Numbered from the stretch's first letter, positions 45,619 through 55,984 are shown. The stretch: 64,000 nt of DNA from Aquipuribacter sp. SD81 (GCF_037153975.1 NZ_JBBAYJ010000012.1:1-64000); one strand, 5' to 3'. Notes: generated from the letters alone by a model not told the origin. A program made the numbers and translations.

Positions 45619-46782
45619 TCACTGGATGGAGTCGATGGCCGCCTGGACGTCGGTGCGGAGGGTGTCCGAGATGGGCGCGGAGCCCGCGTTGTCGGCCGCG
45701 GCCTGCTGGCCCTCGGTGCTCGAGACGTACGTGAGGTAGTCCTTGACGAGGGCGGCCTTCTCGTCGTCGGAGTAGTCCGCGCACGCGATGTGGTAGCTGA
45801 CGAGCACGATCGGGTAGGCGCCGGACTCCTGAGTGTCCCGGGCGAGGTCGATCGCGAGGTCGGTCTCGCCGCGCCCCTCGACCCGCTCCGACACGTCGAG
45901 TACGGTCGCCGCGGCCTCGGGCGAGAAGGCGACGAACTCCTCGCCGACGCCGACCGCGACGGTGCCGAGGTCGCCGGCCTGCGAGGCGTCGGCGTAGCCG
46001 ATGTAGCCGTCACCGGACTGGACGGCCTGCACGACGCCGGAGGTCTGCGGGGCCGCCTCGCCACCGAGCTCGCTCGGCCAGGTCTCGACCTCGCCGAAGG
46101 TCCACACGTCGCCGGCGACCACGTCGAGGTACGACGTGAAGTTCTCGGTGGTGCCGGAGTCGTCGGAGCGGTGCACGGGCGTGATGTTCGTGCTGGGGAG
46201 CTCGACGTCGGGGTTGGCCTCGGCGATCGCCGGGTCGTCCCACGTCGTGATCTCCTCGGCGAACACGCCGGCGATGACCTCCGGCGGCATGTTGACCGTG
46301 TCCACGCCCTCGAGGTTGAAGATGACGGCGACGGGCGAGATGTAGAGCGGGAGCTCCACGACGTCGGCGGAGGCGCAGGTGCCGTTGTCGGCGACCGCGG
46401 CGAGCTCCTCGTCGTCGAGGTAGGCGTCGGAGCCGGCGAAGTCGGAGCCGCCGCCGAGCCACAGCTCGCGGCCGCCGCCGGAGCCGATGGGGTCGTAGTT
46501 GACGGTCACGCCGGGCTGGACGCCGTTGTAGCCGGCGACCCAGGCCTGGACGGCCGCCTGCTGGGAGCTCGCGCCGGCACCGACCAGGGTGCCGGACAGC
46601 TCCTCGCCGGCGGCCGCGCCGTCCTCGGCGGTCGCGCCGTCGCCGGCGGCGGCGGTGTCCTCGGCGCCCGCGGCGCCGGTGGCGTCGTCGGAGCCGCCGT
46701 CGCCGCCACCGCACGCGGCGAGGGCGAGCGACATGACGACGGCGGCCGGGAGCAGGCCGCGGGAGAGCGTGGAGCGAGTCAC
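45619..46782 (-). CDS. pstS: Phosphate-binding lipoprotein PstS
   Basis: The 387-residue lipoprotein has lipobox LAAC, an acidic Ala/Gly/Asp/Glu linker (about 25-60), then PstS motifs: GAGASSQQAAVQAWV, GSGGGRELW with SDFAGSDAYLDDEE, and HRSDDSGTTENFTSYL. It captures inorganic phosphate at the cell surface. GTG 46782 follows AGGAGG. A perfect PHO box lies 85 bp upstream. It is the first gene of pstSCAB. Confidence 0.96.
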   Translation of the reverse strand: MTRSTLSRGLLPAAVVMSLALAACGGGDGGSDDATGAAGAEDTAAAGDGATAEDGAAAGEELSGTLVGAGASSQQAAVQAWVAGYNGVQPGVTVNYDPIGSGGGRELWLGGGSDFAGSDAYLDDEELAAVADNGTCASADVVELPLYISPVAVIFNLEGVDTVNMPPEVIAGVFAEEITTWDDPAIAEANPDVELPSTNITPVHRSDDSGTTENFTSYLDVVAGDVWTFGEVETWPSELGGEAAPQTSGVVQAVQSGDGYIGYADASQAGDLGTVAVGVGEEFVAFSPEAAATVLDVSERVEGRGETDLAIDLARDTQESGAYPIVLVSYHIACADYSDDEKAALVKDYLTYVSSTEGQQAAADNAGSAPISDTLRTDVQAAIDSIQ

Positions 46783-46866
46783 GGAGTACCTCCTGTGGGG
46801 GCCCGGGAACGGGCAGGGGCTCGTTGCGCTCCGACGCTAACCGCGCCCGCGGGGCCCTCCGGACCG

Positions 46867-46888
46867 CCCAGGTGAACCCCAGGTGAAC
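46867..46888 (-). promoter_or_regulatory. PHO box upstream of pstS
   Basis: On the minus strand the 11-mer GTTCACCTGGG occurs twice back to back without mismatch (46888-46878 and 46877-46867). This matches the actinomycete PhoP direct-repeat unit (G(G/T)TCAYYYR(G/C)G-like, 11-nt period). It predicts activation of pstSCAB under phosphate starvation. Confidence 0.9.
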
Positions 46889-46994
46889 GGTCGGGGAACC
46901 TTGGGCCCCCGCCGCTCGCACCGGTCACGGGACGGTAACGACCGCCCCGCACGGTGACCGCGGCTCACGTGCCGTCACCGGCGCGCGAGGCGCC

Positions 46995-49433
46995 TCAGCG
47001 GGCGGCCGCGCGCCCCGTCGACGGCCGGCCCCGCGAGCCCCCGTGCCGGCGCGAGGAGCGCCCGCCGTGCTGGGCGATGAGGACGGTCTGCAGGTCCGCG
47101 AGCGGCTCGCCGTCCTCGCCGCGTGCCTGCCGGACCCACTCGCCGTCGGCGCCGAGGTGCCACGACGCCGTCCCGGCGTCCATCGACAGGTCCAGCAGCG
47201 CGGTGAGCTGCTCGACGTGCCGCTCGTCGCGCAGCCGCACGAGCGCCTCGACCCTGCGGTCGAGGTTGCGGTGCATCATGTCGGCGCTGCCGATGTAGAC
47301 GACCGGCTCCCCGCCCGCCGCGAACCAGAAGATGCGCGAGTGCTCGAGGAAGCGGCCGAGGATGCTCCGGACCCGCACGTTCTCGCTGAGGCCGGGCACC
47401 CCGGGCCGGATCGCGCAGATCCCGCGCACGACGACGTCGACCGGGACGCCCGCCCGTGACGCGCGGTACAGCGCGTCGATGAGCACCTCGTCGACGATGG
47501 AGTTGACCTTCAGGCGCACGCCCGCGGGCAGCCCGCGGGCGTGGTTGGCGATCTCGCGCTCCACGAGGTCGACGAGGCCCTGCCGGACCGTCCGCGGCGC
47601 GACGAGCAGGCGGGTGTACCGCGAGCTCGGCGCGAAGCCGCTCAGCTGGTTGAACAGCACCGTCAGGTCGTCGGCGACCTGCGGGTCCTTGGTGAGCAGG
47701 CCGAGGTCCTCGTAGATGCGCGCCGTCTTCGGGTTGTAGTTGCCCGTGCCGACGTGGCAGTAGCGCGCGAGGCCCCCGGGCTCGCGGCGCACGACGAGGC
47801 TCAGCTTGGCGTGCGTCTTGAGCCCGACGATCCCGTACACGACGTGGACGCCGGCCTGCTCGAGCTTGCGCGCCCACGAGATGTTCGCCTGCTCGTCGAA
47901 GCGCGCCTTGATCTCGACGAGGGCGAGCACCTGCTTGCCCGCCTCGGCGGCGTCGATGAGGGCGTCGACGATCGGGCTGTCGCCGCTCGTGCGGTACAGC
48001 GTCTGCTTGATCGCGAGGACGTGCGGGTCGGCTGCGGCCTGCTCGAGGAACGCCTGCACGCTCGTGGAGAACGAGTCGTACGGGTGGTGCAGGAGGACGT
48101 CGCGACGGCTGACCGCCGCGAAGACGTCGCTCGCCTTGGCCGTCTCGACCTCGGCGAGGTCCCGGTGGGTGCGCGGCAGGAAGGTGGGGAACTGCAGCTC
48201 CGGCCGGTCGAGGTCGGCCATGACGGTGAGGCCGCGCAGGTCGAGCGGCTCCGGCAGGTGGTAGACCTCGTCGGCGGTGACGTCGAGCTCGCGGACCAGC
48301 AGGTCCTTGTCCTCCTCGGCCATCCCGTCGGCGAGCTCGAGCCGGACGGGCGGGCCGAACCGCCGGCGCAGGAGCTCCTTCTCCAGCGCCTGCAGGAGGT
48401 TCTCCGCGTCGTCCTCCTCCACCTCGAGGTCCTCGTTGCGGGTGACGCGGAAGGTGGAGTGCCGGACCACGTCCATGCCGGGGAAGAGCATGCCGAGGTG
48501 GGCGGCGATGACGTCCTCCAGCGGCACGAACCCGACGCTCACGTCGTCGCCGCTGCCGCCCTCGCGCGGCACCCGCAGGAACCGCGGCAGGACCGGCGGC
48601 ACCTTGACGCGGGCGAAGTGCTGCTTGCCGGTCGCGGGGTTGGAGACGACGACGGCGAGGTTGAGCGACAGCCCGGAGATGTAGGGGAACGGGTGCGCGG
48701 GGTCGACCGCGAGCGGCGTGAGCACGGGGAAGACCTGCTCGCGGAAGAGCTCGGACAGCCGCTCGCACGCGTGGTCGTCGAGCTCGTCCCAGCGCACCAC
48801 CGTGATGCCGTGCACGGCCATCTCCGGGCCGACGACGTCGCGGTACACCCGGGCGTGCCGCGCCATGAGCGACTCGGTGCGCACCGAGATCTCGTGGAGC
48901 ACCTCGCGCGGCTCCAGGCCGCTCGCGGCGCGCACCGCGATGCCGGTCGCGATGCGCCGCTTCAGGCCGGCGACGCGGACCATGTAGAACTCGTCGAGGT
49001 TGCTCGCGAAGATCGCGAGGAAGCGCGCCCGCTCGAGCAGCGGCACGTCGGGGTCCTCGGCGAGCTCCAGGACACGCTCGTTGAACGCGAGCCACGACAC
49101 CTCGCGGTCGGCGAAGCGGTCCTCGGGCAGCTCGTCGACGTCGTCCGGCTCGTGCTCGGGGGCCGCCTCGCCGAGGTGCTCGGCGATCTCCGCGGTCTCG
49201 CGCCGCTGCCGCCCGGGCCGCGGGGCCGCGGGGCCGCTGCCGGCCTCCCCGCGGTCGTCCCCACCGGCCGGGGCCTCGCCCGACCCGGCGCCGGTCGGTT
49301 CGGCGCCGTCGACCGCGCCGGACGCGTCGGCGGCGTCCTGCCCGGCCGCGGTGCGCGCGCGGGACGTGCGACGGGTCGGCGTCGCCGCACGCGCCGGGCG
49401 GGCGGGGCGGGCGGGACGTCGGGTGGTGGCCAT
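46995..49433 (-). CDS. ppk1: Polyphosphate kinase 1
   Basis: The 812-residue enzyme has a disordered Ala/Arg/Gly-rich N-terminal extension of about 100 residues. The PPK1 core starts [19 protein letters not shown]. Later motifs are [49 protein letters not shown] (catalytic His region) and [19 protein letters not shown]. It reversibly makes polyphosphate from ATP. ATG 49433 opens [10 protein letters not shown]. It is downstream of mshD on the same strand and follows the pst block in theme. Confidence 0.95.
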   Translation of the reverse strand: MATTRRPARPARPARAATPTRRTSRARTAAGQDAADASGAVDGAEPTGAGSGEAPAGGDDRGEAGSGPAAPRPGRQRRETAEIAEHLGEAAPEHEPDDVDELPEDRFADREVSWLAFNERVLELAEDPDVPLLERARFLAIFASNLDEFYMVRVAGLKRRIATGIAVRAASGLEPREVLHEISVRTESLMARHARVYRDVVGPEMAVHGITVVRWDELDDHACERLSELFREQVFPVLTPLAVDPAHPFPYISGLSLNLAVVVSNPATGKQHFARVKVPPVLPRFLRVPREGGSGDDVSVGFVPLEDVIAAHLGMLFPGMDVVRHSTFRVTRNEDLEVEEDDAENLLQALEKELLRRRFGPPVRLELADGMAEEDKDLLVRELDVTADEVYHLPEPLDLRGLTVMADLDRPELQFPTFLPRTHRDLAEVETAKASDVFAAVSRRDVLLHHPYDSFSTSVQAFLEQAAADPHVLAIKQTLYRTSGDSPIVDALIDAAEAGKQVLALVEIKARFDEQANISWARKLEQAGVHVVYGIVGLKTHAKLSLVVRREPGGLARYCHVGTGNYNPKTARIYEDLGLLTKDPQVADDLTVLFNQLSGFAPSSRYTRLLVAPRTVRQGLVDLVEREIANHARGLPAGVRLKVNSIVDEVLIDALYRASRAGVPVDVVVRGICAIRPGVPGLSENVRVRSILGRFLEHSRIFWFAAGGEPVVYIGSADMMHRNLDRRVEALVRLRDERHVEQLTALLDLSMDAGTASWHLGADGEWVRQARGEDGEPLADLQTVLIAQHGGRSSRRHGGSRGRPSTGRAAAR

Positions 49434-49503
49434 CGTGGGGGCTCCCGGGGAGTCGGACGAGGTCGTGGGTGTCGGTCGGGGTCGGTCGGCGTCGGGTGGT
49501 CGG

Positions 49504-50571
49504 TCAGCCGTCACGCGAGAACTGGACGTCGACGTCCCAGCGGGTGAAGCCGAGGGATGTGTACGTGCGCACGGCCGCGGTGTTGCCGGCGTCGACGTAC
49601 AGCATGGCCTGGTCCAGGCCGCGCGCGCGGAGGTGGTGCAGGCCGACGAGCGTGAGGACGCGCCCGAGGCCCCGGCCCTGCGCCAGCGGCGACACACCGA
49701 CGACGTACACCTCCCCGACCGGCTCGTGGCCGTGGTCCTGGTCGTGGTCGTGGTCGTCGGCCGGCCCGTCCGTCGCGCCGGTCGAGGGTCCGGACGCGTG
49801 GCCGTGCACCTTCGTCCAGTGGAAGCCGAGCAGCGCGCCCTCGGTGCCGTCGGCGCCGACCTCGTGGGCCAGGAAGAGCCCGGCGGGGTCGAACCACGCC
49901 TCGGCGAGGCGCGCGTCGACGTCGGCCCTCGTCCAGCGGCCCTGCTCCGGGTGGTCGGCGAAGGCGGCGGCGTTGACCGCGAGCACGGCGTCCGCGTCGG
50001 CGTCGAGGGCTGCCCGCGGCTCGGTGCGCAGCGTCCGGACCGCGACGCCGTCGGGCACGTCGGGGCGCGGCAGGGCCGCACGCAGGGACCGCCGCATCTG
50101 CCACAGCTCGCGGGCCCGGGTGAAGCCCATCGCGCTCGCGAGGGCCGCGGCGTCGGGGGACTCGCCGTGCGCCCAGAGCCGCAGCCGGCCGTCGGCGAGC
50201 TCGCCGGACAGGTCGAGCAGCGCGGCCACGAGCGCCCGCCCGAGGCCGCCACGGCGCGCGTCCGGGTCGACGACGAGCTCCGCCGACGACCCCGCGACGG
50301 CGTCGGTCGGGTCGAGGTGGGCGTACCCGAGCAGCGGGCCCTCGTCGGCAGCGGCGTCGGCGCCCCCCTCGCGGACGAGCAGGTGGACCCCGGGCTCCTC
50401 CCCGCCGCGGCGGAGGTGGAGCACGACGTGCTCGCTGAGCGGCGCCACCCCGTCCGCCTCGGTCGCCCGCCGCACGAGCTCCTCGACGGCGGCCACGTCC
50501 CGGGGCGTCAGCCGCGCCGCACGCCGCACGGCGGGGGCGCCGACGACGGCGCCGGCGGGCTCGCTCGGCAT
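49504..50571 (-). CDS. mshD: Mycothiol synthase
   Basis: The 355-residue protein has two GNAT domains. The N-terminal one shows [21 protein letters not shown]. The C-terminal active domain shows [28 protein letters not shown], then [23 protein letters not shown]. It acetylates Cys-GlcN-Ins with acetyl-CoA to complete mycothiol. A short His/Asp-rich insert ([13 protein letters not shown], about 285-297) precedes the second CoA-binding core and is unusual. ATG 50571 gives the usual length. It is near glnR, as in mycobacteria. Confidence 0.93.
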   Translation of the reverse strand: MPSEPAGAVVGAPAVRRAARLTPRDVAAVEELVRRATEADGVAPLSEHVVLHLRRGGEEPGVHLLVREGGADAAADEGPLLGYAHLDPTDAVAGSSAELVVDPDARRGGLGRALVAALLDLSGELADGRLRLWAHGESPDAAALASAMGFTRARELWQMRRSLRAALPRPDVPDGVAVRTLRTEPRAALDADADAVLAVNAAAFADHPEQGRWTRADVDARLAEAWFDPAGLFLAHEVGADGTEGALLGFHWTKVHGHASGPSTGATDGPADDHDHDQDHGHEPVGEVYVVGVSPLAQGRGLGRVLTLVGLHHLRARGLDQAMLYVDAGNTAAVRTYTSLGFTRWDVDVQFSRDG

Positions 50572-50695
50572 GGCCGCGAGCCTACGCCGCGGCCGCTCGG
50601 CTGCACCCGGATGCGGGTCCGCGGGGCTCACGGTCGGTGAGGGCGGCCGCACCGCATGTCAGGACACACCGGGCAGCCTGGCGCCGAGGGCCATA

Positions 50696-50728
50696 CTTCA
50701 CCGATCGTTCACCCGGTGCTCACCGGGG
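50696..50728 (+). promoter_or_regulatory. PHO box (three 11-nt units) upstream of the 5'-nucleotidase gene
   Basis: Three consecutive 11-mers follow the PHO pattern: CTTCACCGATC (50696-50706), GTTCACCCGGT (50707-50717) and GCTCACCGGGG (50718-50728). They lie 110 bp before the ATG. The TCACC core is kept at identical phase in all three units. Confidence 0.82.
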
Positions 50729-50838
50729 CGAAGGCGTCCCTGGTAGCAACGGTGCCGCACCGGGCGGGAACGGGGGGCGACCCGCCCGTACCGCCGTCCG
50801 GCCGGCACGACCCCGCACCCGACCCGATCTGGAGTGAC

Positions 50839-52629
50839 ATGTCCCAGGCACACCGCCGCGGCGCACTGGCCGCCGTGGCCGCAGTGGCGCTCGCCGCCGC
50901 CGGCACCGCGTCCGCCGGCGCCGCGTCCGCCGCGCCCCCGTCCGGCACGGGCGCCGGGAAGGCGCCCAAGGCCGCCTTCACCCTCACCATCGCCCACAAC
51001 AACGACGGCGAGTCCGCGCTCACGCCCACCGAGATCGACGGCGGCGAGTACGGCGGCGTCGCCCGCTTCGCCTCCGTCGTGGAGCGCATCGAGCGCGAGT
51101 CGCTGAGCGGCCGGCCCGCTCCGGGGCAGTCCGGCAAGCGGGGCTTCCTCCTGCTCAACTCCGGCGACAACTACCTGGCCGGCGCCGAGCTCAACGCCTC
51201 CCGCCAGGAGGGTGCGCCCTTCTACGACGCCGTGGCGGTCGACTACCTCGACTACGACGCCCTCGCCATCGGCAACCACGAGTTCGACTTCGGGCCCGAG
51301 ACGCTCGCCCGCTTCATCTCCTCGGTGCCGGACACGACGTTCGTGTCGGCCAACCTCGACGTGTCGGGCGTGCCCTCACTGGCGGCGCTGGCCGCGGACG
51401 GCTCGATCGCCGCCAGCACGGTCGTGCGCGAGCGCGGTGAGCGCATCGGCGTCATCGGCCTCACGACGCCCGAGCTGCCGACCATCTCCTCCCCCGGCGA
51501 CGTCGTCGCGCGGCCGGAGCTGGTCGACATCACCCAGGCGCAGGTCGACCTGCTCACCGACTCCGGCGTCGACATCATCGTGCTGCAGTCGCACCTGCAG
51601 GACATCAACGAGGAGCTCGAGCTCGTCACCGAGCTGAGCGGCGTCGACGTCGTGATCGGCGGTGGCGGTGCGGAGCTGCTGGCGGACGAGGACGACCTGC
51701 TCGTGCCCGGCGACACGCGCCTCGACGACTACCCGCTGTACTCCACGGACGCCGACGGCGTCGAGGTCCCGGTCGTCACCACGCTCGGCTCCTGGCGCTA
51801 CGTGGGCGCGCTGACGGTGAACTTCGACCGCAGCGGCGAGGTCCTCTCGGTCGACGAGGACGCCTCCGGCGTCCGCCGCGTGTCCTCGGTCGGCCCCGAC
51901 GCGGTCGAGCCCGACCCGTACCTGCTGGAGAACGTCGAGGAGCCCGTGCAGGACTACCTCGACGCGCTCGAGGCGAACGTCGTGGCGCAGAGCCAGGTCG
52001 TCCTCGACCTGCAGACCGTCGACGTCCGCACCGGCGAGTCCAACGGCGGCAACCTCATGGCCGACATGCAGCTCGCCATCGCCACGCAGCAGGCCGCCGA
52101 GTTCGGCACGCCCGTGCCGGACCTCGCCTTCCACAACGGCGGCGGCATCCGCGGCAACATCGACCAGCCCGAGGGCCCGATCACCGAGGCGGACACGTTC
52201 CGCATCGCGGCGTTCTCCAACTTCGTGTCGGTCGCGCCGGAGTACACCGCGGCGCAGCTCAAGCAGCTGCTGGAGACCGGTGCGGCGTCCTACCCGGCCG
52301 CCAACGGCGCGTTCGTGCAGATCGCCGGCGCGAGCTACACGATCGACGCGTCCCGCCCGGCCGGTGACCGCATCACCGAGCTCACGCTCGACGACGGCAC
52401 CGAGATCATCTCCGGCGGCGTCGTCCTCGACCCGACGAGCACGTACGCGGTCGCCTCGAACGACTTCTCGCTGGCCGGTGGCGACGGCTACCCGGCGGTC
52501 GACTTCGTGCGGCTCGGCGTGCAGTACCAGCAGGGGCTCGTCACGTACCTGAGCGAGGACCTCGGCGGCGTCGTGACCGCGGCGGACTACCCCCGCGGCG
52601 GCGAGGGCCGCATCACGATCCTGCCGTGA
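50839..52629 (+). CDS. Secreted 5'-nucleotidase / metallophosphatase
   Basis: The 596-residue protein has a Sec signal peptide ending ASAAP (about residue 33). A calcineurin-like metallophosphoesterase domain follows (LTIAHNNDGES, NSGDNYLAG, AIGNHEFDFGPE). The C-terminal 5'-nucleotidase substrate domain (about 390-570) includes AFHNGGGIRGNI and ASNDFSLAGGDGYP. It releases phosphate from extracellular nucleotides, which fits its PHO box. The usual HTND metal motif is changed to HNND. ATG 50839 follows GGAG. The gene ends in a strong terminator. Confidence 0.93.
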   Translation: MSQAHRRGALAAVAAVALAAAGTASAGAASAAPPSGTGAGKAPKAAFTLTIAHNNDGESALTPTEIDGGEYGGVARFASVVERIERESLSGRPAPGQSGKRGFLLLNSGDNYLAGAELNASRQEGAPFYDAVAVDYLDYDALAIGNHEFDFGPETLARFISSVPDTTFVSANLDVSGVPSLAALAADGSIAASTVVRERGERIGVIGLTTPELPTISSPGDVVARPELVDITQAQVDLLTDSGVDIIVLQSHLQDINEELELVTELSGVDVVIGGGGAELLADEDDLLVPGDTRLDDYPLYSTDADGVEVPVVTTLGSWRYVGALTVNFDRSGEVLSVDEDASGVRRVSSVGPDAVEPDPYLLENVEEPVQDYLDALEANVVAQSQVVLDLQTVDVRTGESNGGNLMADMQLAIATQQAAEFGTPVPDLAFHNGGGIRGNIDQPEGPITEADTFRIAAFSNFVSVAPEYTAAQLKQLLETGAASYPAANGAFVQIAGASYTIDASRPAGDRITELTLDDGTEIISGGVVLDPTSTYAVASNDFSLAGGDGYPAVDFVRLGVQYQQGLVTYLSEDLGGVVTAADYPRGGEGRITILP

Positions 52630-52664
52630 CCGGCAGGTCGTCGGCGGCAGGCCGCTGACACCGC

Positions 52665-52699
52665 GGAGGGGCCCCGACCGGACCGGTCGGGGCCCCTCC
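52665..52699. terminator. 16-bp perfect hairpin between the nucleotidase and glnR genes
   Basis: GGAGGGGCCCCGACCG (52665-52680) pairs exactly with CGGTCGGGGCCCCTCC (52684-52699) around a 3-nt loop. The two flanking genes converge, so it should terminate both. Confidence 0.88.
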
Positions 52700-52752
52700 T
52701 GCGTGCGTCTCGAGGACGGGGCGAACGCGCCCGCGGACCGGCGCCCGCGGCC

Positions 52753-53457
52753 TCAGTCCGTCGCGTCGTCCTCAACGGCGGCGCGGCCCACGACGAGGCG
52801 GTAGCCGACGTTGCGGACGGTGCCGATGAGGTGCTCGTGCTCCGCGCCGAGCTTCGCGCGCAGCCGGCGCACGTGGACGTCGACGGTGCGGGTGCCGCCG
52901 AAGTAGTCGTAGCCCCACACCTCCTGCAGCAGCTGTGCGCGGGTGAACACCCGGCCGGGGTGGGCGGCCAGGAACTTCAGCAGCTCGAACTCCTTGTACG
53001 TGAGGTCGAGGACGGTGCGCCGGACGCGGGCGGTGTACGTGCTCTCGTCGATGACGACGTCGCCCGCGACGATCTCCCCCGGCCCGTCCGCCGCGTCGTC
53101 GCGCGGCGCGACGGCCGCCGCCGCGAGCCGCACGCGCGCGTCGACCTCGGCCGGACCCGCGTCGTGGAGGACGACGTCCGTCACGCCCCAGTCACCGGAC
53201 ACCGCGGCGAGGCCGCCCTCGGTGAGCACGGCCAGCACGGGGGTGTCCGGCGCCGTCGTCCGCAGCAGCCGGCACAGCGCGCGCGCCGCGACGAGGTCGC
53301 GGAGGCAGTCGACGAGGACGACGTCGGCGTCACCCAGGTCGACGAGGGCACCCGGCACGCCCGGCAGGACGTCGACCCGGTGCGGGAGCAGCGCGAGGGC
53401 GGGCAGGGCGGAGGTGGAGGGGCTGAGGACGTCACCGAGCAGCACGAGTCGGGCCAC
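52753..53457 (-). CDS. glnR: Nitrogen-response regulator GlnR (OmpR-type orphan)
   Basis: The 234-residue protein has a receiver-like N-terminal domain (about 1-110) with [20 protein letters not shown] and [36 protein letters not shown], closely matching Streptomyces GlnR. The winged helix (about 130-225) contains [15 protein letters not shown] and RRLRAKLG. GlnR controls glnA, amtB and other nitrogen genes and acts without a partner kinase. GTG 53457 follows AGGAGG. The nearby mshD mirrors the mycobacterial order. Confidence 0.95.
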   Translation of the reverse strand: MARLVLLGDVLSPSTSALPALALLPHRVDVLPGVPGALVDLGDADVVLVDCLRDLVAARALCRLLRTTAPDTPVLAVLTEGGLAAVSGDWGVTDVVLHDAGPAEVDARVRLAAAAVAPRDDAADGPGEIVAGDVVIDESTYTARVRRTVLDLTYKEFELLKFLAAHPGRVFTRAQLLQEVWGYDYFGGTRTVDVHVRRLRAKLGAEHEHLIGTVRNVGYRLVVGRAAVEDDATD

Positions 53458-53565
53458 GCCTCGTCCTCCTGTCGCCGTCGGATGGCTCGGCTCGGAGGAT
53501 AGGGCGTGCCGGGCGCCGCCCCGGCGCTCGGTCCCGGTGCGTGCGGCCTCTGGCACGATGCCGGG

Positions 53566-54318
53566 GTGCTCGCCCGCGTGATCGTCCTGCTCGGCGCACT
53601 GGGGGCGGCCGCCGCTCTCACCCTCGTGCCGCTGCTGGCGGGCGGCCCGCTCGGGCCGTGGTGGACGTCGCTCGCCTTCGTCGCGGTCGTCGCGGCGGTC
53701 GGCTACGGGTGGACGCGGCTGCTCCAGGTGCCGGTCGGCTGGGGGGTCGGCTGGATCGTGGTGGGCACCGGCGTCACGGGGGCCGTCCTCGTGCAGCTCG
53801 ACGGCACCGACGACCTCGAGTGGGTGCCCGCGGTCTTCGCCGTCGGGGTCGTCGTCGCCTTCGTGCACCAGATGGGCCGGCGCGACGGCCGGCCGCGCCT
53901 GGTCGAGTCCGTGTCCGCGAGCGTGAGCGGCCAGGCGGTCGTCCTGCTCGGCACCGGCTGGCTCGCCGCCGACGCCGGCACCGGCTCCGTCGCGCCGCTG
54001 CTGGTCGGCGCGACGGGGTGCGTGAGCGCGGCCCTCGTCATGAGCGTCCCGTGGCCCCGCCCGGTCACCCTCCCGCTCGCCACGGTCGCGGGCGGGCTGC
54101 TCGCGGGCGCCCTCGGCGGCTGGGTCGTCGAGGGCACCGGCGTGCTGCCGGCGCTCGCGCTCGGCGCGGTCTCGGGCGCGACGACCGCGGGCCTGCACGT
54201 GCTGCTGTACCGGCAGCCGACGACCTCGCACCGCCGCGCGGCGGTGTCCGCGGGGGCCGCGTGCGTCATGGCCGCCGGCCTCGGCGTGCACGTCGGCGCC
54301 CGCCTCACCCTGGGCTGA
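53566..54318 (+). CDS. Conserved actinobacterial membrane protein, function unknown
   Basis: The 250-residue protein has about seven predicted transmembrane helices and a short polar loop ([13 protein letters not shown], about 103-115). No catalytic or transport motif is recognised. GTG 53566 gives an immediate first helix ([15 protein letters not shown]). It is divergent from glnR with about 108 bp between starts, so the two may share control elements. Confidence 0.72.
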   Translation: MLARVIVLLGALGAAAALTLVPLLAGGPLGPWWTSLAFVAVVAAVGYGWTRLLQVPVGWGVGWIVVGTGVTGAVLVQLDGTDDLEWVPAVFAVGVVVAFVHQMGRRDGRPRLVESVSASVSGQAVVLLGTGWLAADAGTGSVAPLLVGATGCVSAALVMSVPWPRPVTLPLATVAGGLLAGALGGWVVEGTGVLPALALGAVSGATTAGLHVLLYRQPTTSHRRAAVSAGAACVMAAGLGVHVGARLTLG

Positions 54319-54419
54319 GCGCCGGCCGCCGGGCGCCGCCCCTCAGGTGCGCCGCCCGGCTGCCGATCGACGGGGTGGCCGCGGCGCTCCGACCGCGGCG
54401 GCAGCGACGGGGGGACGTC

Positions 54420-54917
54420 ATGACCGGCACGCCGCAGCACCGCGCCGCCGTCGGCCGCGCACGCGGCACGAGGGCCCGTCGCCGCGCGTCCCTGGTCGCC
54501 TGGGTCGTCGCCCTCGCGCTGCCGGCGGCCGCGGCCGCGGCCCTGTGGACCGTCGGCGGCGCCGGGGTCGGCGGGGGCCGGGCGACGACCGCGCAGGACC
54601 TCGTCGTGACGCCCGGCACGGCCGGCGCGCAGCTGTTCCCGGGCGGCTCCGGCGACGTCGTGTTCGCCGTGTCGAACCCCAACCCGTTCCCGGTGCGCGT
54701 CACGGGCGTCACCCTCGGCGCCGTCACCGGCCAGGGCGCGTGCGGCGCGTCGAACTTCACCACCTCCGCCGGCACGGTCGCGCCGGTGACCCTGGCGGCC
54801 GGCGCCTCCGGCGACGTCACCGTGGTCGGCGGCCTCACGATGGTGGCCGCGGCGGGTGACGCGTGCCAGGGCGTCACCGTCCAGGTCGCGGGCACGCTGG
54901 TCGCCGCACAGGTCTGA
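54420..54917 (+). CDS. Exported or membrane-anchored small protein, function unknown
   Basis: The 165-residue protein has a basic N terminus, one transmembrane or signal helix (about 25-45), then a beta-rich extracytoplasmic domain with two cysteines (CGASNF and DACQG) likely to form a disulfide. NPNPFPVRVTGVTLG suggests an immunoglobulin-like fold. ATG 54420 follows a GGGGGGAC stretch. It is followed after 8 bp by another exported-protein gene, which is frameshifted. Confidence 0.7.
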   Translation: MTGTPQHRAAVGRARGTRARRRASLVAWVVALALPAAAAAALWTVGGAGVGGGRATTAQDLVVTPGTAGAQLFPGGSGDVVFAVSNPNPFPVRVTGVTLGAVTGQGACGASNFTTSAGTVAPVTLAAGASGDVTVVGGLTMVAAAGDACQGVTVQVAGTLVAAQV

Positions 54918-54925
54918 GGCGGGCC

Positions 54926-55380
54926 GTGACCCGCCGCGCGCCGCGGGTGGGGCCCGCCCGCTCGGGGGCGCGCCTGCTCGCCGCGCTGCTCGCGTGGGTG
55001 CTGGTCTGGCTCGTGAACGCCGGCGCGGCGCACGCGTGGACCACGCCGGGTGCGGGGGCGGGGTCGGCCGGGGCCGCCACGCTCGCCGCGCCGAGCGCGG
55101 TGACCGCCCGGTGCTCGCTGCTGCTGCCGAGCGGCGTCGACGTCGCGTGGAGCCGGGCACCCCGGCCGTGCCCGGCACGCGCCACGTGGTCGCCCGCTCC
55201 GCCGACGGCGGGACGACGTGGACCGTGCTCGCGACGACCACCGCCACGTCCCTCGTCGACCAGCCAGGCCTCCTCGGCACGTACCGCTACCGCGTGACGT
55301 CGGTCGTCGGCGGCTGGAGCCGTGCGGCGGCGGCGCCCTACCCCACGCGGAACCTGACCCTCGGCCTGCTCTGCACGTGA
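54926..55380 (+). pseudogene. Exported fibronectin-III-like protein split by an apparent 1-nt frameshift
   Basis: From GTG 54926 one frame encodes a signal peptide (ending AAHAW) and the start of a beta-sandwich (SAVTARCSLLLPSGVDVAWS). The continuation sits in another frame: GTPAVPGTRHVVARSADGGTTWTVLA, then YRYRVTSVVGGWSRAAAAPYPTRNLTLGLLCT. Inserting one C near 55153-55157 would join them into a 151-residue protein with an FN3-like VAWSPGTP strand. Either a sequencing error in a C/G run or a real inactivation explains this. It pairs with the upstream 54420 gene. Confidence 0.72.
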
Positions 55381-55486
55381 AGGCGCGTGCCGTGCGCCGC
55401 CCGGTTCGTCGCGCACGAGGCGGCCCGCGGATCCGCATGCCGGACGGCCCGGGAACACGCGCGCCCCGCCACCGCTTGGTTCGGTC

Positions 55487-55984
55487 GTGGACCCCCTGCT
55501 CGCGCGCGCGCTGCTGCTCGCCGCCGTCATGGCCGCGGTCGTCGTGGCCGGCCTGGTCGTGCGTGCCCGGGAGCGGCGCGTCCGGCGCCGCGACCTCGCG
55601 CCCACGACCGCGGCCGTCTCCCTGCCCGACCTCGCCGCCGGGACGCTCGACCGGCCGGCGGGGACCGTCGCGACCGTCGTGGTCGTCGGCACCCGGGCCT
55701 GCTCGGACTGCGCCCGTACCCTCGCCGCGCTCCGGGCCGCCCTCGGCGCACGTCCGGGCGTGACGGTCGCGCACGTGCTCGCCGAGCGCGTGCCGGACCT
55801 CGTCGAGCGGCTCGACGTCCGCACCGCCCCGACCGTCCTCCTTGCCGACGCGGCCGGCGTCGTCGTGGTCTCGCACCCCGGCGCGGTCGACGCCGACCGG
55901 GTCGCCGCGGCGCTCGACGTGCTCGCGGCCGGCCGCCGCCCCTCGCTGGACGCGGCGCCGCCGGCGACCCGGAGCGCGGCGTGA
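55487..55984 (+). CDS. Membrane-anchored thioredoxin-like protein
   Basis: The 165-residue protein has an N-terminal anchor helix (about 7-26) and a thioredoxin-like fold with a CSDC redox motif (Cys72, Cys75). TAPTVLLADAAG carries the cis-Pro loop. It probably carries out thiol-disulfide exchange outside the membrane. The GTG 55487 start is near the anchor. Its stop overlaps the DUF4395 start (GTGA), the usual partner of such proteins in actinomycetes. Confidence 0.82.
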   Translation: MDPLLARALLLAAVMAAVVVAGLVVRARERRVRRRDLAPTTAAVSLPDLAAGTLDRPAGTVATVVVVGTRACSDCARTLAALRAALGARPGVTVAHVLAERVPDLVERLDVRTAPTVLLADAAGVVVVSHPGAVDADRVAAALDVLAAGRRPSLDAAPPATRSAA

